Below are positions 52,031 through 59,947 of a stretch of 64,000 nt of DNA, one piece after another. The position numbers were made by a program, and so were the translations under genes. The notes beneath the pieces were generated by a model. The model saw nothing but the letters and a program-made list of their open reading frames with translations. It was not told the DNA's origin and did not search any database. This DNA comes from Nocardioides dongkuii (GTDB lineage Bacteria > Actinomycetota > Actinomycetes > Propionibacteriales > Nocardioidaceae). Within the stretch, counting starts at the first letter, position 1; each line of letters starts with the position of its first letter. The DNA lies in assembly GCF_014127485.1 (NCBI RefSeq), contig NZ_CP059903.1, forward strand, positions 3,904,001-3,968,000, in the 5' to 3' direction.

Positions 52031-53478
52031 GCACCGAGACCCCGCTGAGGCCCGTGCACGGGCTGTTCGCGATCGTCGGCTTCCTGGTCTGCGTGGAGGT
52101 CGCCAGCGGGGTGCTGCAGGGCTACTACACGCCGATCTACCCCGACATCGCCGAGCACCTCTCGATCCCCGAGGGCGACGTCAACTGGTTCGAGGCGGCG
52201 CAGCTGATCGTCTCGGCGCTGTGCGTGCCGCTGCTCGCCCGGCTCGGCGACCTGGTCGGCCACAAGAAGGTGCTGCTGCTCTCGACCGCGGTCACCGCGC
52301 TCGGGTCCTGGGTGCTGGCCTTCGCCCCCGGCTTCACGACGTTCCTCATCGGGTGGGCGATCCAGGGCGCGTACGTCGTCTGGCTGCCGCTCGAGGTCGC
52401 GATCATCCACCGCCGCACCGCCGGCACCGGCCAGCAGACCCGCCTCACCCGGCGGTCCGCGGCGATCCTCGTGGGCGCCCTCGAGCTGTCCGTGATCGTC
52501 GGGGCGCTCACCTCCGGCGCACTCGTCGAGGCGACCTCGATGACGGTGCTGCTGACCCTGCCCGCGATCGTGGTGACCGTCTGCTTCTTCCTCATCTGGT
52601 GGGGCATCGCCGACGTGCCGGGTGAGTCCACCGGCGGCATCGACTACGGCGGCCTCGGGCTGATCACGCTTGCGCTCGGGCTGGTGATGGCCGGGCTGGT
52701 CGTGATCCGCCTCGACGGGCCGGACAGCGTCTGGGCCTGGCTGCTGGTCCTCGCGGGTCTCGCCACGCTGGTGCCGTTCGCCCGCTACGAGAACCGCCTC
52801 GAGCAACCGCTCATCGACGTACGCCTGCTCGCCACGCGCGCCCAGTGGCCGGTGCAGCTGACCGCGTTCCTCTTCGGCATGTCGGTGCTCGGCGCGCAGA
52901 TCCCGCTGTCCACCTTCGCCCAGACCGACCCCGACGTGGCCGGCTACGGCCTCGGCGCCAGCGCCGGCTTCGTCTCCACGCTGATCGGCGTGTACGTCGT
53001 GTTCCTCGCCATCGGCGCGTTCACGCTGCCGCTGACCTCGCGGCTGCTCGGCCCGCGCGGGGCACTGGTCGCCTCCGCGCTGCTGGTCGCGCTGGGCTAC
53101 GCGATGTGGCTGGTGCTGCACGACACGACCGGCCAGGCCCTGGTCAACATGGCCGTCGCCGGACTGGGCTCGGGGGCGCTCGTCGCCGCCCTGCCGGCGA
53201 CCGCGGCGGCCGCCGCCCCGCCCGACCGCACCGGCTTCGCCACCGGCATGACCAACGCGACCAAGACCGTCGGCGGCGCGATCGCCTCCTCGATCTTCGC
53301 GATCGCGCTCACCGCCACCGGCTCGCTGGACGGCCCGGACGAGGGCCAGGCGCCGCTCTCCGGCTACCTCACCGTCTGGGCGGTCTGCGCCGGCGCCGCG
53401 CTGGTCGCCGCCGCCGTCCTGCTGCTGATGCCGGCGACCGCCCCGGAGGAGCGGGAGGACTTCGCGCTGCCCGCCTGA
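52027..53478 (+). CDS. MFS transporter (DHA2-like)
   Basis: 483-residue membrane protein with about 14 hydrophobic segments, the topology of DHA2-type drug or metabolite transporters. The loop motif L-A-R-L-G-D-L-V-G-H-K-K-V-L-L lies near residue 75. Its start overlaps the M20 peptidase stop (ATGA), so the substrate may be related to that peptidase's substrate or product. The C-terminus is acidic and cytoplasmic. Confidence 0.9.
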   Translation: MSTETPLRPVHGLFAIVGFLVCVEVASGVLQGYYTPIYPDIAEHLSIPEGDVNWFEAAQLIVSALCVPLLARLGDLVGHKKVLLLSTAVTALGSWVLAFAPGFTTFLIGWAIQGAYVVWLPLEVAIIHRRTAGTGQQTRLTRRSAAILVGALELSVIVGALTSGALVEATSMTVLLTLPAIVVTVCFFLIWWGIADVPGESTGGIDYGGLGLITLALGLVMAGLVVIRLDGPDSVWAWLLVLAGLATLVPFARYENRLEQPLIDVRLLATRAQWPVQLTAFLFGMSVLGAQIPLSTFAQTDPDVAGYGLGASAGFVSTLIGVYVVFLAIGAFTLPLTSRLLGPRGALVASALLVALGYAMWLVLHDTTGQALVNMAVAGLGSGALVAALPATAAAAAPPDRTGFATGMTNATKTVGGAIASSIFAIALTATGSLDGPDEGQAPLSGYLTVWAVCAGAALVAAAVLLLMPATAPEEREDFALPA

Positions 53479-53493
53479 CTATCCTCGGAGGGC

Positions 53494-53991
53494 ATGGAGG
53501 AGCGCGAAGGCAAGCGCAAGGATCGCGATGCCGCCGGGGCGCGGATCCAGCACCAGCAGACCTGGGTCGACCACCAGATCCGGGTGGCGATGGAGCGCGG
53601 CGACTTCGACGACCTGCCCGGCGCCGGCAAGCCGCTCGGCGACCTCGGCACCCAGCACGACCCGGAGTGGTGGCTCAAGAAGCTGGTGGAGCGGGAGCGG
53701 CTCGTCGTGCTGCCGCCGAGCGTGGCGCTGCGCAAGGAGGACGCCGAGCTCGACGACCGGCTGGACCGGCTGCACGCCGAGCGCGAGGTCCGGGCCGCGG
53801 TCGAGGACTTCAACCAGCGGGTGGTCGCGGCCCGCTACCGGCTGCCCGAGGGGCCGCCGCTGGTGACCATGCCGCGCGACCTCGAGGAGACCCTGGAGGC
53901 CTGGCGGACCCGCCGCGCCGAGCGCCGGCGTACGGCGGCCGCCCCGGCGCCCGAGCCGCCGCGGCGCCGGTGGTGGCAGCGCCGCCGCTGA
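53494..53991 (+). CDS. DUF1992 (DnaJ-C28-like) protein
   Basis: 165-residue protein with the DUF1992 domain: V-D-H-Q-I-R-V-A-M-E-R-G-D-F-D-D-L-P-G-A-G-K-P around residues 23-45, then a helical region rich in Arg/Glu with F-N-Q-R-V-V-A-A-R-Y-R-L-P and a basic Pro-rich tail. Human DNAJC28 shares the domain, but its role is unknown and no J domain is present here. A GGAGGG ribosome site lies 3 nt upstream of the ATG, and TATCCT (53480-53485) is a possible -10. Confidence 0.88.
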   Translation: MEEREGKRKDRDAAGARIQHQQTWVDHQIRVAMERGDFDDLPGAGKPLGDLGTQHDPEWWLKKLVERERLVVLPPSVALRKEDAELDDRLDRLHAEREVRAAVEDFNQRVVAARYRLPEGPPLVTMPRDLEETLEAWRTRRAERRRTAAAPAPEPPRRRWWQRRR

Positions 53992-54069
53992 CCCGCTGTG
54001 GACCCGTTGTGCCCATGATCACCGCCCTCGGGGGCTGTGCATCTGCTTCCGTACCGGCAGTATGTGACC

Positions 54070-54453
54070 ATGGCAGTTTCGTTCTTCGAGGCGTTCACGC
54101 CCCAGGAGGTCGCGCGGATCAGCGCGGCCGGCACGCGCGTCCGGCTCCCCCAGGGGTGGTCGCCGATCTGGGAGTCCACCCCGGCCGACAAGGCCTACAT
54201 CATCCTGGCCGGCGAGGTCTCGGTCCGGCACGGCCGCGAGGAGATCGCCCGGCTCGGCGCCGGCGACATCATGGGCGAGACCGCGATCGTCAACCACACC
54301 CTCCGCACGGCGACCCTGGTGGCGCTCACGCCCCTCGATCTCATCCACCTCACCGACGAGGCGGTCCGCCGCCTGACCGAGCAGCTGCCGTCGTTCCGGA
54401 CCGCGCTCGACGAGGTCGTGCTGGCCCGAGAGATTGCTCATACCGGCGAGTAA
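54070..54453 (+). CDS. Stand-alone cyclic-nucleotide-binding domain protein
   Basis: 127-residue single cNMP-binding (Crp-type) beta-roll: Y-I-I-L-A-G-E-V-S-V-R-H-G near residue 50, G-A-G-D-I-M-G-E-T-A-I-V at about 70-82, then T-A-T-L-V-A-L-T-P-L-D-L. The expected C-terminal HTH is absent, so it is not a DNA-binding Crp. It may be a cAMP sensor acting by protein contact, or have lost ligand binding: an Arg at the usual phosphate position is not clear. An upstream GTG at 54037 is in frame but unsupported. The CoA-ester lyase genes begin 24 bp later with their own promoter. Confidence 0.8.
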   Translation: MAVSFFEAFTPQEVARISAAGTRVRLPQGWSPIWESTPADKAYIILAGEVSVRHGREEIARLGAGDIMGETAIVNHTLRTATLVALTPLDLIHLTDEAVRRLTEQLPSFRTALDEVVLAREIAHTGE

Positions 54454-54464
54454 CCAACCGCTGC

Positions 54465-54470
54465 TACGTT
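54465..54470 (+). promoter_or_regulatory. -10 element of an apparently leaderless promoter (CoA-ester lyase pair)
   Basis: TACGTT lies 7 nt before the ATG at 54478. No ribosome site is seen. Confidence 0.5.
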
Positions 54471-54477
54471 CCGCCCC

Positions 54478-55566
54478 ATGACCGGCTCCCGCAGCGCCAA
54501 GGACTTCTTCGCCCCCCTCGCCGTCGGCGCGCCCGCGCCCGTGCGCGAGATCCCCGCCCGGCCGAGCCGGGCCATCCACTTCTTCGACCCGGGCAACGCC
54601 AAGATGGCCGCCAAGGTGCCCGACATGGTCGGCAAGGTCGACGTGCTCCTGGGCAACCTCGAGGACGCGGTCAAGGCGGAGAACAAGGAGCGCTCCCGGC
54701 AGGGGCTGGTCGACATCGGCCGCGCGACCGACTTCGGCCCGACCCAGTTCTGGACGCGGATCAACTCCCTGGACAGCCCCTGGGCGCTCGACGACCTGAC
54801 CACGCTGGTCCCGGCGATCGGCGACAAGCTCGACGTGATCATGGTCCCGAAGGTGCAGGGCGCCGAGGACATCCACTACGTCGACCGGATCCTCGCCCAG
54901 CTCGAGGCCAAGGCCGGCCTCTCCCGCCCGATCCTGGTGCACGCGATCCTCGAGACCGCCCGCGGCGTCGCGAACGTCGAGGAGATCTGCGCGGCCTCCC
55001 CGCGGATGCAGGGGCTCTCGCTCGGCCCGGCCGACCTGGCCGCGGACCGGCGGATGAAGACCACCCGGGTCGGCGGCGGCCACCCCGGCTACCTGGTCCG
55101 CCAGGACCCGCCGCGCGCCGGCGGCGAGACGCAGTACGACGCCGAGCGCACGACGTACCAGCAGGACCTGTGGCACTACACGATCGCCCGGATGGTCGAC
55201 GCCTGCGCGATGCACGGCATCTACCCCTACTACGGCCCGTTCGGCGACATCGCCGACACCGTGGCCTGTGAGGACCAGTTCCGCAACGCCTTCCTGCTCG
55301 GCTGCGTGGGCGCCTGGAGCCTGCACCCCAAGCAGATCGCGATCGCCAACAAGGTCTTCTCCCCCAGTGTCGAGGACGTCGCCCACGCGCGCCGCGTGAT
55401 CGCCGCGATGGGCGACGGCACCGGCGCGGTGATGCTCGACGGGAAGATGGAGGACGACGCCTCGGTCAAGCAGTGCCAGGTGATGGTGGCGCTGGCCGAG
55501 GAGCTGGCCGCCATCGACCCGGAGCTGAAGAAGCAGTACGACGCGATCACCCTCGAGGAGGCCTGA
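54478..55566 (+). CDS. HpcH/HpaI-family CoA-ester lyase (malyl-CoA lyase-like)
   Basis: 362-residue member of the citrate-lyase-beta/malyl-CoA lyase group, of the longer type. Conserved parts are H-F-F-D-P-G-N-A-K-M, L-E-D-A-V-K near residue 62, V-P-K-V-Q-G-A-E-D, the catalytic/metal Glu in I-L-E-T-A-R-G-V, and the L-S-L-G-P-A-D-L-A segment. It probably cleaves or forms malyl-CoA or beta-methylmalyl-CoA (glyoxylate plus acetyl- or propionyl-CoA). It is followed after 1 nt by a second, shorter homologue, so the two may form a hetero-complex or act on successive substrates. Confidence 0.85.
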   Translation: MTGSRSAKDFFAPLAVGAPAPVREIPARPSRAIHFFDPGNAKMAAKVPDMVGKVDVLLGNLEDAVKAENKERSRQGLVDIGRATDFGPTQFWTRINSLDSPWALDDLTTLVPAIGDKLDVIMVPKVQGAEDIHYVDRILAQLEAKAGLSRPILVHAILETARGVANVEEICAASPRMQGLSLGPADLAADRRMKTTRVGGGHPGYLVRQDPPRAGGETQYDAERTTYQQDLWHYTIARMVDACAMHGIYPYYGPFGDIADTVACEDQFRNAFLLGCVGAWSLHPKQIAIANKVFSPSVEDVAHARRVIAAMGDGTGAVMLDGKMEDDASVKQCQVMVALAEELAAIDPELKKQYDAITLEEA

Positions 55567-55567
55567 G

Positions 55568-56431
55568 ATGTCCGACTTCACCCCGCTCCGCTCGGTCCTC
55601 TACATGCCGAGCTCCAACGAGCGCGCCCTCGAGAAGGCCAAGTCGATCCCCTGCGACGGGCTGATCCTCGACCTCGAGGACGCCGTCGCCCCCGACGCGA
55701 AGCCGGCCGCCCGCGAGGCGGCCTGCGCCGCGGCGTCCTCCGGTGAGTACGGGCGCCGTACCGTCACCATCCGGGTCAACGGCATCGGCACCGAGTGGCA
55801 CGACGCCGACCTCACCGCTGCCGCCCAGGCCGGCCCGGCCGCGGTGGTGGTCCCGAAGGTGGGCAGCGCCGCCGAGGTCCAGCAGCTCGTGGACGCCCTC
55901 GAGCGCGCCGGCGCCCCCGACCACACCACGCTGTGGGCGATGGTCGAGACCCCGGTCGCGATCCTCGACGCGCTCGCGATCGCCCGCGCCTCCGACCGGC
56001 TCTCGGCGCTCGTGATGGGCACCAACGACCTGGTCAAGGAGCTGTACGCCGAGCACGTGCCCGGCCGCGCCCCGATCCTGCCGTCGCTGCACACCGCGCT
56101 CCTCGCCGCGCGCGCCGCCGGCATCGCGATCATCGACGGCGTCTACAACGACGTGAAGGACACCGAGGGCTTCCTCGCCGAGTGCGAGCAGGGCCGGCAG
56201 ATGGGCTTCGACGGCAAGACGCTGATCCACCCCGGCCAGGTCGAGGGCGCGAACGCCGCCTTCGCCCCCTCCGAGCGGGCCGTCGAGGACGCCCGCGGCC
56301 TGATCCAGGCCTGGGAGGACGGCCAGGGCGCCGGCGTCGTCACCTACCAGGGGAAGATGGTGGAGAACCTGCACGTCGAGTCCGCCCGCCGCACGCTGAG
56401 CATCCACGAGGCGATCCAGGCGCTCGGGTAG
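55568..56431 (+). CDS. CoA-ester lyase, citrate-lyase-beta-like
   Basis: 287-residue shorter homologue: S-V-L-Y-M-P-S-S-N-E-R-A-L-E-K-A at the start, I-L-D-L-E-D-A-V-A-P near residue 30, V-V-P-K-V-G-S, catalytic Glu in W-A-M-V-E-T-P-V-A-I, and Asp in M-G-T-N-D-L-V-K. The size fits stand-alone citramalyl/malyl-CoA lyases or (3S)-malyl-CoA thioesterases. No citrate lyase alpha or gamma genes are near, so citrate lyase itself is unlikely. Translationally adjacent to the longer paralogue. A palindromic repeat begins 11 bp after its stop. Confidence 0.87.
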   Translation: MSDFTPLRSVLYMPSSNERALEKAKSIPCDGLILDLEDAVAPDAKPAAREAACAAASSGEYGRRTVTIRVNGIGTEWHDADLTAAAQAGPAAVVVPKVGSAAEVQQLVDALERAGAPDHTTLWAMVETPVAILDALAIARASDRLSALVMGTNDLVKELYAEHVPGRAPILPSLHTALLAARAAGIAIIDGVYNDVKDTEGFLAECEQGRQMGFDGKTLIHPGQVEGANAAFAPSERAVEDARGLIQAWEDGQGAGVVTYQGKMVENLHVESARRTLSIHEAIQALG

Positions 56432-56441
56432 CCCTCAACCT

Positions 56442-56527
56442 CGTTGGTCGAGTAGCCCGCGAGGTACGAGCGGGCGTATCGAGACCACACACCGGCGGGT
56501 CTCGATACGCTCGCTACTCGACCAACG
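56442..56527. repeat. Palindromic repeat downstream of the CoA-ester lyase pair
   Basis: Outer arms CGTTGGTCGAGTAG/CTACTCGACCAACG (56442-56455, 56514-56527) and inner arms GTATCGAGACC/GGTCTCGATAC (56476-56486, 56498-56508) are perfect complements. It is a different family from the repeats at 18.2 kb. It may also terminate the lyase transcript. Confidence 0.85.
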
Positions 56528-56535
56528 AAAACCGG

Positions 56536-56555
56536 CGCTCGCTACTCGACCAACG
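56536..56555. repeat. Partial right-arm copy of the 56.4-kb palindrome, inside a gene end
   Basis: CGCTCGCTACTCGACCAACG duplicates the right end of the adjacent element. On the minus strand it encodes the last three residues (L-V-E) and the TAG stop of the 86-aa gene. Confidence 0.7.
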
Positions 56556-56802
56556 CCGCCCCGGCGAGGAACGCCAGGACCTTCTCGGCGGGCATCTCGC
56601 AGGGGCGGAACCGCTCCTCGCCGTCGGCGGGCAGGTAGAGGTTCGCGCTGATCACGTCGGTGCCGCCGAGCTCCTCGGCGTACACGCTCTGCACGCGGCC
56701 GCCGAGGCGGACGGTGCGGGTCACGCCGTACCGGCGGCCGGCGAAGTCGACCTCGGACCACCCCTCCGGGAGCCGGTCGAACAGCGCCGCCGGCGAGGTC
56801 AC
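56542..56802 (-). CDS. Small hypothetical protein ending in a repeat
   Basis: 86-residue protein without a recognised family. It has a D-F-A-G-R-R-Y-G-V-T-R-T-V strand pattern in the first half, and A-E-E-L-G-G-T-D-V-I-S-A-N-L-Y followed by C-E-M-P-A-E-K-V-L-A-F-L in the second half, a small alpha/beta fold. The GTG at 56802 overlaps the stop of the M48 protease gene (GTGA), which I prefer to a GTG at 56835. The C-terminal L-V-E and stop come from a palindromic repeat fragment, so the original C-terminus may have been different. Confidence 0.7.
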   Translation of the reverse strand: MTSPAALFDRLPEGWSEVDFAGRRYGVTRTVRLGGRVQSVYAEELGGTDVISANLYLPADGEERFRPCEMPAEKVLAFLAGAALVE

Positions 56803-57821
56803 TCCCGGGTGCGGCGGAAGGTCTCGTCGAGCCACACCTTGGCGGTGCCGAGGAACCCCGCCATGTCGTGCACGAGCCGGCCGACCGCGTCCTGGCTCTG
56901 CTGGAAGGTCTCGGAGTAGCTGCGCGCCGCCTCCCGGGCGGCGTCGCTGACGGTGGCGCCGTCGTCGTCACCACGGCGGGGATAGCCGCCGGCGACGACG
57001 GCCGTGTACTCGCCGGAGTCGACCCAGCGCCGCAGCTCGGCGGCGCGGACGACGGCGAACGGGTGCGTCTGGTTCTCGATCAGCAGCAGCTTGAGCACCG
57101 AGTCGCGCAGGTCGCCGGCGGCGAGGTACTCCTGCCCCTGGGCGAAGAACGACGCCGTGTCGAGGTCGTCGAGGTGGCCGCCGCTCGCGAGCTTCATGTG
57201 CACCCGGAACGCCGTGGCCGGGTCCTGGGTGGCCAGCAGCCCCGCCCGGTCGGCGGACAGCTCGGCCTTGCGCGACCACTCGTGCAGCGCCGCCATGATC
57301 GCGCGGACGCCGAGCCCGCCGATCGGGATCGTCGAGAGCAGGCCGGAGAGCTGGATCAGCCGCTGCAGCAGGGTCTGGTAGACCGCGTGGCCGCTGATCG
57401 CGTGCCCGAGCTCGTGGCCGACCACGAACCGCAGCTCGTCCTCGTCGAGCAGGTCGACCAGCCCGGAGGTGAGCACGATGAACGGCTCGTTCATGCCGAG
57501 CGTGTGCGCGTTCGGCACCGGGTTCGCCACGACGTACAGCTCCGGCAGCGTCGGCAGGTCCGGGGCGTCCAGGGTCTGCGCGACCTCGCCCAGCAACCGG
57601 TGCAGCACCGGGAACTGGCGCTCGTCGGCGCGCACCGCCGACCCCAGGAAGACCAGGCGCACGGCCCGCTCGTTGAAGAGCCCGGACACGGCCTTGAGCA
57701 CCGAGTCGAACCCCTTCAGCTTGCGCAGCGCCACCAGGGCGCCGCGGTCGGCAGGGTGCTCCCAGGCACGGGAGCTGATGTCGCGCAGGACGGTGCGCCC
57801 GCGGGCGGGGGTCGTGGTCAC
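56799..57821 (-). CDS. M48-family metalloprotease
   Basis: 340-residue zinc protease with H-E-L-G-H near residue 140 and the downstream ligand region E-L-S-A-D-R-A-G-L-L near 190, the arrangement of M48/HtpX-type proteases. No strong N-terminal membrane helix, but a hydrophobic stretch (L-S-G-L-L-S-T-I-P-I-G-G-L-G-V) follows the active site. It may act in membrane or protein quality control. GTG start. CAGAGT 6 nt upstream could be a leaderless -10. Overlaps the small downstream gene by 4 nt. Confidence 0.88.
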   Translation of the reverse strand: MTTTPARGRTVLRDISSRAWEHPADRGALVALRKLKGFDSVLKAVSGLFNERAVRLVFLGSAVRADERQFPVLHRLLGEVAQTLDAPDLPTLPELYVVANPVPNAHTLGMNEPFIVLTSGLVDLLDEDELRFVVGHELGHAISGHAVYQTLLQRLIQLSGLLSTIPIGGLGVRAIMAALHEWSRKAELSADRAGLLATQDPATAFRVHMKLASGGHLDDLDTASFFAQGQEYLAAGDLRDSVLKLLLIENQTHPFAVVRAAELRRWVDSGEYTAVVAGGYPRRGDDDGATVSDAAREAARSYSETFQQSQDAVGRLVHDMAGFLGTAKVWLDETFRRTRE

Positions 57822-57825
57822 GCGG

Positions 57826-59673
57826 TCACTCTGGCACGGAGCCCCGCGCCCCGTCCGCGAACATCTCGACCAGGCGCGCGGGCCGCGGGTCCTCGACCAG
57901 GTCCTCCAGCGGCACCGGCAGCGGGATGCACCAGTTGTCGCGCTCCACGGTGCCGGGCACGTTGGGACGGCGCTCCTCGCTCACCGCGTCCTCGAGCGCC
58001 ACCGAGAGCAGCAGGGACGGCGCCGCCGCGAGCTGGGCGTACGCCGACGCCACGGCCTCGTCGGGTCCCGCGTCCTCGTCGAGGCCCCCGCGGGCGAGCC
58101 GCGCCAGCAGGTCCTTGCGCCCCGAGCGCACGTCCTCCTCGGCCATGTCGGTGGTCGCGAGCTGCTCGTCGACGTCCGTCCCGCTCCACAGGCCGGCGAC
58201 GGTCGGCAGGTCGTGGGTGGTGACCGCGGCCATCGCCTGCGGGGGCCAGTCCGCGGGGTCCTCGTCCTCGAACCACAGCACCTTGTAGGACAGGATCCCG
58301 CGCTCCGCGAGCGCCTCGCGCACGCCCGGCTCGACGGTGCCGAGGTCCTCGCCGACCACGACCGCGCCCGCGCGGTGCGACTCCAGCGCGACGATGTCGA
58401 GCAGGTCCTCGGCCGGGTAGCGGACGTAGGCGCCCTCGGTCGGCCCCTCGCCCTCCGGGACCCACCAGAGCCGGAACAGCCCCATCACGTGGTCGATCCG
58501 GAGCCCGCCGGCGCCGGAGATGGTGCTACGCACCGACTGGATGAACGGCGCGTACTCCGCCAGCTGGAGCCGCCACGGCACCAGCGGCGGGGAGCCCCAG
58601 TCCTGGCCGGAGGAGTTCAGCAGGTCCGGCGGCGCGCCGACGCTGACGCCCGCCGCCAGCACGTCCTGCCAGGCCCACGCATCCGCCCCGGCGCCGGAGA
58701 CGCCGATCGGCAGGTCCTGCAGCACGGTCAGGTCGCCGGCCGCGTCCCGCAGCTGCCGGTCGACCAGCCACTGCAGCCAGACGTGGAAGTCGACGTCGGC
58801 GCGGTGCGCCGCGACGTACGCCGCGACCCCCGGCGCGTCCGGCCCTCGTACGTCGTCGGGCCAGGCCCGCGAGTCGGGACCGTGCTCGTCGGCGAGGGCG
58901 CACCACGCCCCCCACTCCTCCAGCGGCCCCCCGACCTCGGCCCGCCACCGCTGCTCGTCCTCGTCCGCGCCGGAGCGCGCCTCGAAGACGGCCCGGAGCA
59001 CCCGGCGCTTGAGCGCCCAGGCGCCGTCGCGGTCGACCGGCCCGCCGGACCGCAGCGCGGCGAGGTCGGCCTCGTGACCGGACAGCAGCGCCGGGTCGAA
59101 GCCCGGCACGTCCTCGACCCGGAGGTAGACCGGGTTGCGGAACCGCCGCGTCGCGGGCAGGTAGGGGCTGGTCTCCTGCGGCAGCGTCGGGGCGACCGCG
59201 TGCAGCGGGTTGACCAGCAGGAACCCGCCGCCGAGCCGCTCGGTCCACTCGCGCAGCGTGCGCAGGTCGCCGAGGTCGCCGATGCCCCAGCTGCGCCGCG
59301 AGCGGGCGCCGTACAGCTGCACCGTCCAGCCCCACCGCTGCTCGGTCGGCACGGCGCACCGGCCCGGTGAGACCACCAGCAGCCGGTCGCGACCGCCCAC
59401 CTGCACCCGGTGGTAGCCGAGCGGGAAGTCCTCCGGCAGCACGTCGCCGACCTGCCGCTCGGTGCCGTCCTCGCAGACCACGGTGACCGGTCCCAGGCCG
59501 AGCCGCCGGCCGGGCCGGGTCACCACCGGGCGGCGCTCGTCGAGGTCCTCCGGTGGCCGCCCGATCACCTCGCGCAGCCGCTTGATGGTCTCGTCGGCGA
59601 CCCGCTGCGGCCGGTCGTCGGCGTCCACCCAGTCCTGCTGGAGGCCCCAGGCGTCGGCCTGCGTGGCGGTCAC
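57826..59673 (-). CDS. malQ: 4-alpha-glucanotransferase MalQ
   Basis: 615-residue GH77 amylomaltase, transferring alpha-1,4-glucan segments between maltodextrins. GH77 landmarks are S-W-G-I-G-D-L-G-D-L, the nucleophile region L-R-I-D-H-V-M-G-L-F-R-L-W-W, the acid region V-V-G-E-D-L-G-T-V and T-T-H-D-L-P-T-V-A-G. The GTG at 59673 overlaps the stop of the small membrane-protein gene (GTGA), so the frame extending further upstream is rejected. Shorter than the roughly 700-residue enzymes with extra N-terminal domains. Confidence 0.93.
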   Translation of the reverse strand: MTATQADAWGLQQDWVDADDRPQRVADETIKRLREVIGRPPEDLDERRPVVTRPGRRLGLGPVTVVCEDGTERQVGDVLPEDFPLGYHRVQVGGRDRLLVVSPGRCAVPTEQRWGWTVQLYGARSRRSWGIGDLGDLRTLREWTERLGGGFLLVNPLHAVAPTLPQETSPYLPATRRFRNPVYLRVEDVPGFDPALLSGHEADLAALRSGGPVDRDGAWALKRRVLRAVFEARSGADEDEQRWRAEVGGPLEEWGAWCALADEHGPDSRAWPDDVRGPDAPGVAAYVAAHRADVDFHVWLQWLVDRQLRDAAGDLTVLQDLPIGVSGAGADAWAWQDVLAAGVSVGAPPDLLNSSGQDWGSPPLVPWRLQLAEYAPFIQSVRSTISGAGGLRIDHVMGLFRLWWVPEGEGPTEGAYVRYPAEDLLDIVALESHRAGAVVVGEDLGTVEPGVREALAERGILSYKVLWFEDEDPADWPPQAMAAVTTHDLPTVAGLWSGTDVDEQLATTDMAEEDVRSGRKDLLARLARGGLDEDAGPDEAVASAYAQLAAAPSLLLSVALEDAVSEERRPNVPGTVERDNWCIPLPVPLEDLVEDPRPARLVEMFADGARGSVPE

Positions 59674-59864
59674 GGCGCACCCACGAACGCCGGCGCGCTG
59701 CCGGTGCCGGTGCCCGTCCCGGGGCCCTCGGGGGTCTCGTCGACCTCGACGTCGGAGAGCTGCCACACGATGAGGGCGACGCAGATCGCGAGGCCGATCA
59801 CCAGGAACAGGATGACGGACCATCGCTCGCGGAACGGGCGCTGCCGGGGCGTCTTCTCGTCCAT
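59670..59864 (-). CDS. Small single-pass membrane protein
   Basis: 64-residue protein: a basic N-terminus (E-K-T-P-R-Q-R-P-F-R-E-R-W), one hydrophobic helix at about residues 17-36 (I-L-F-L-V-I-G-L-A-I-C-V-A-L-I-V), then an acidic and Gly/Thr-rich tail. Function unknown. It is coupled to malQ by a GTGA overlap. The 83 bp between hutU's end and its start holds its promoter; nothing else is evident there. Confidence 0.7.
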   Translation of the reverse strand: MDEKTPRQRPFRERWSVILFLVIGLAICVALIVWQLSDVEVDETPEGPGTGTGTGSAPAFVGAP

Positions 59865-59947
59865 GACTTCCCACTACCCGCCACCCGCCCTCTTAGCCCG
59901 CCAGCGGGCCCGGGTCACCGTGACGTGCGTCCCTCCGGGGCCGTCGC

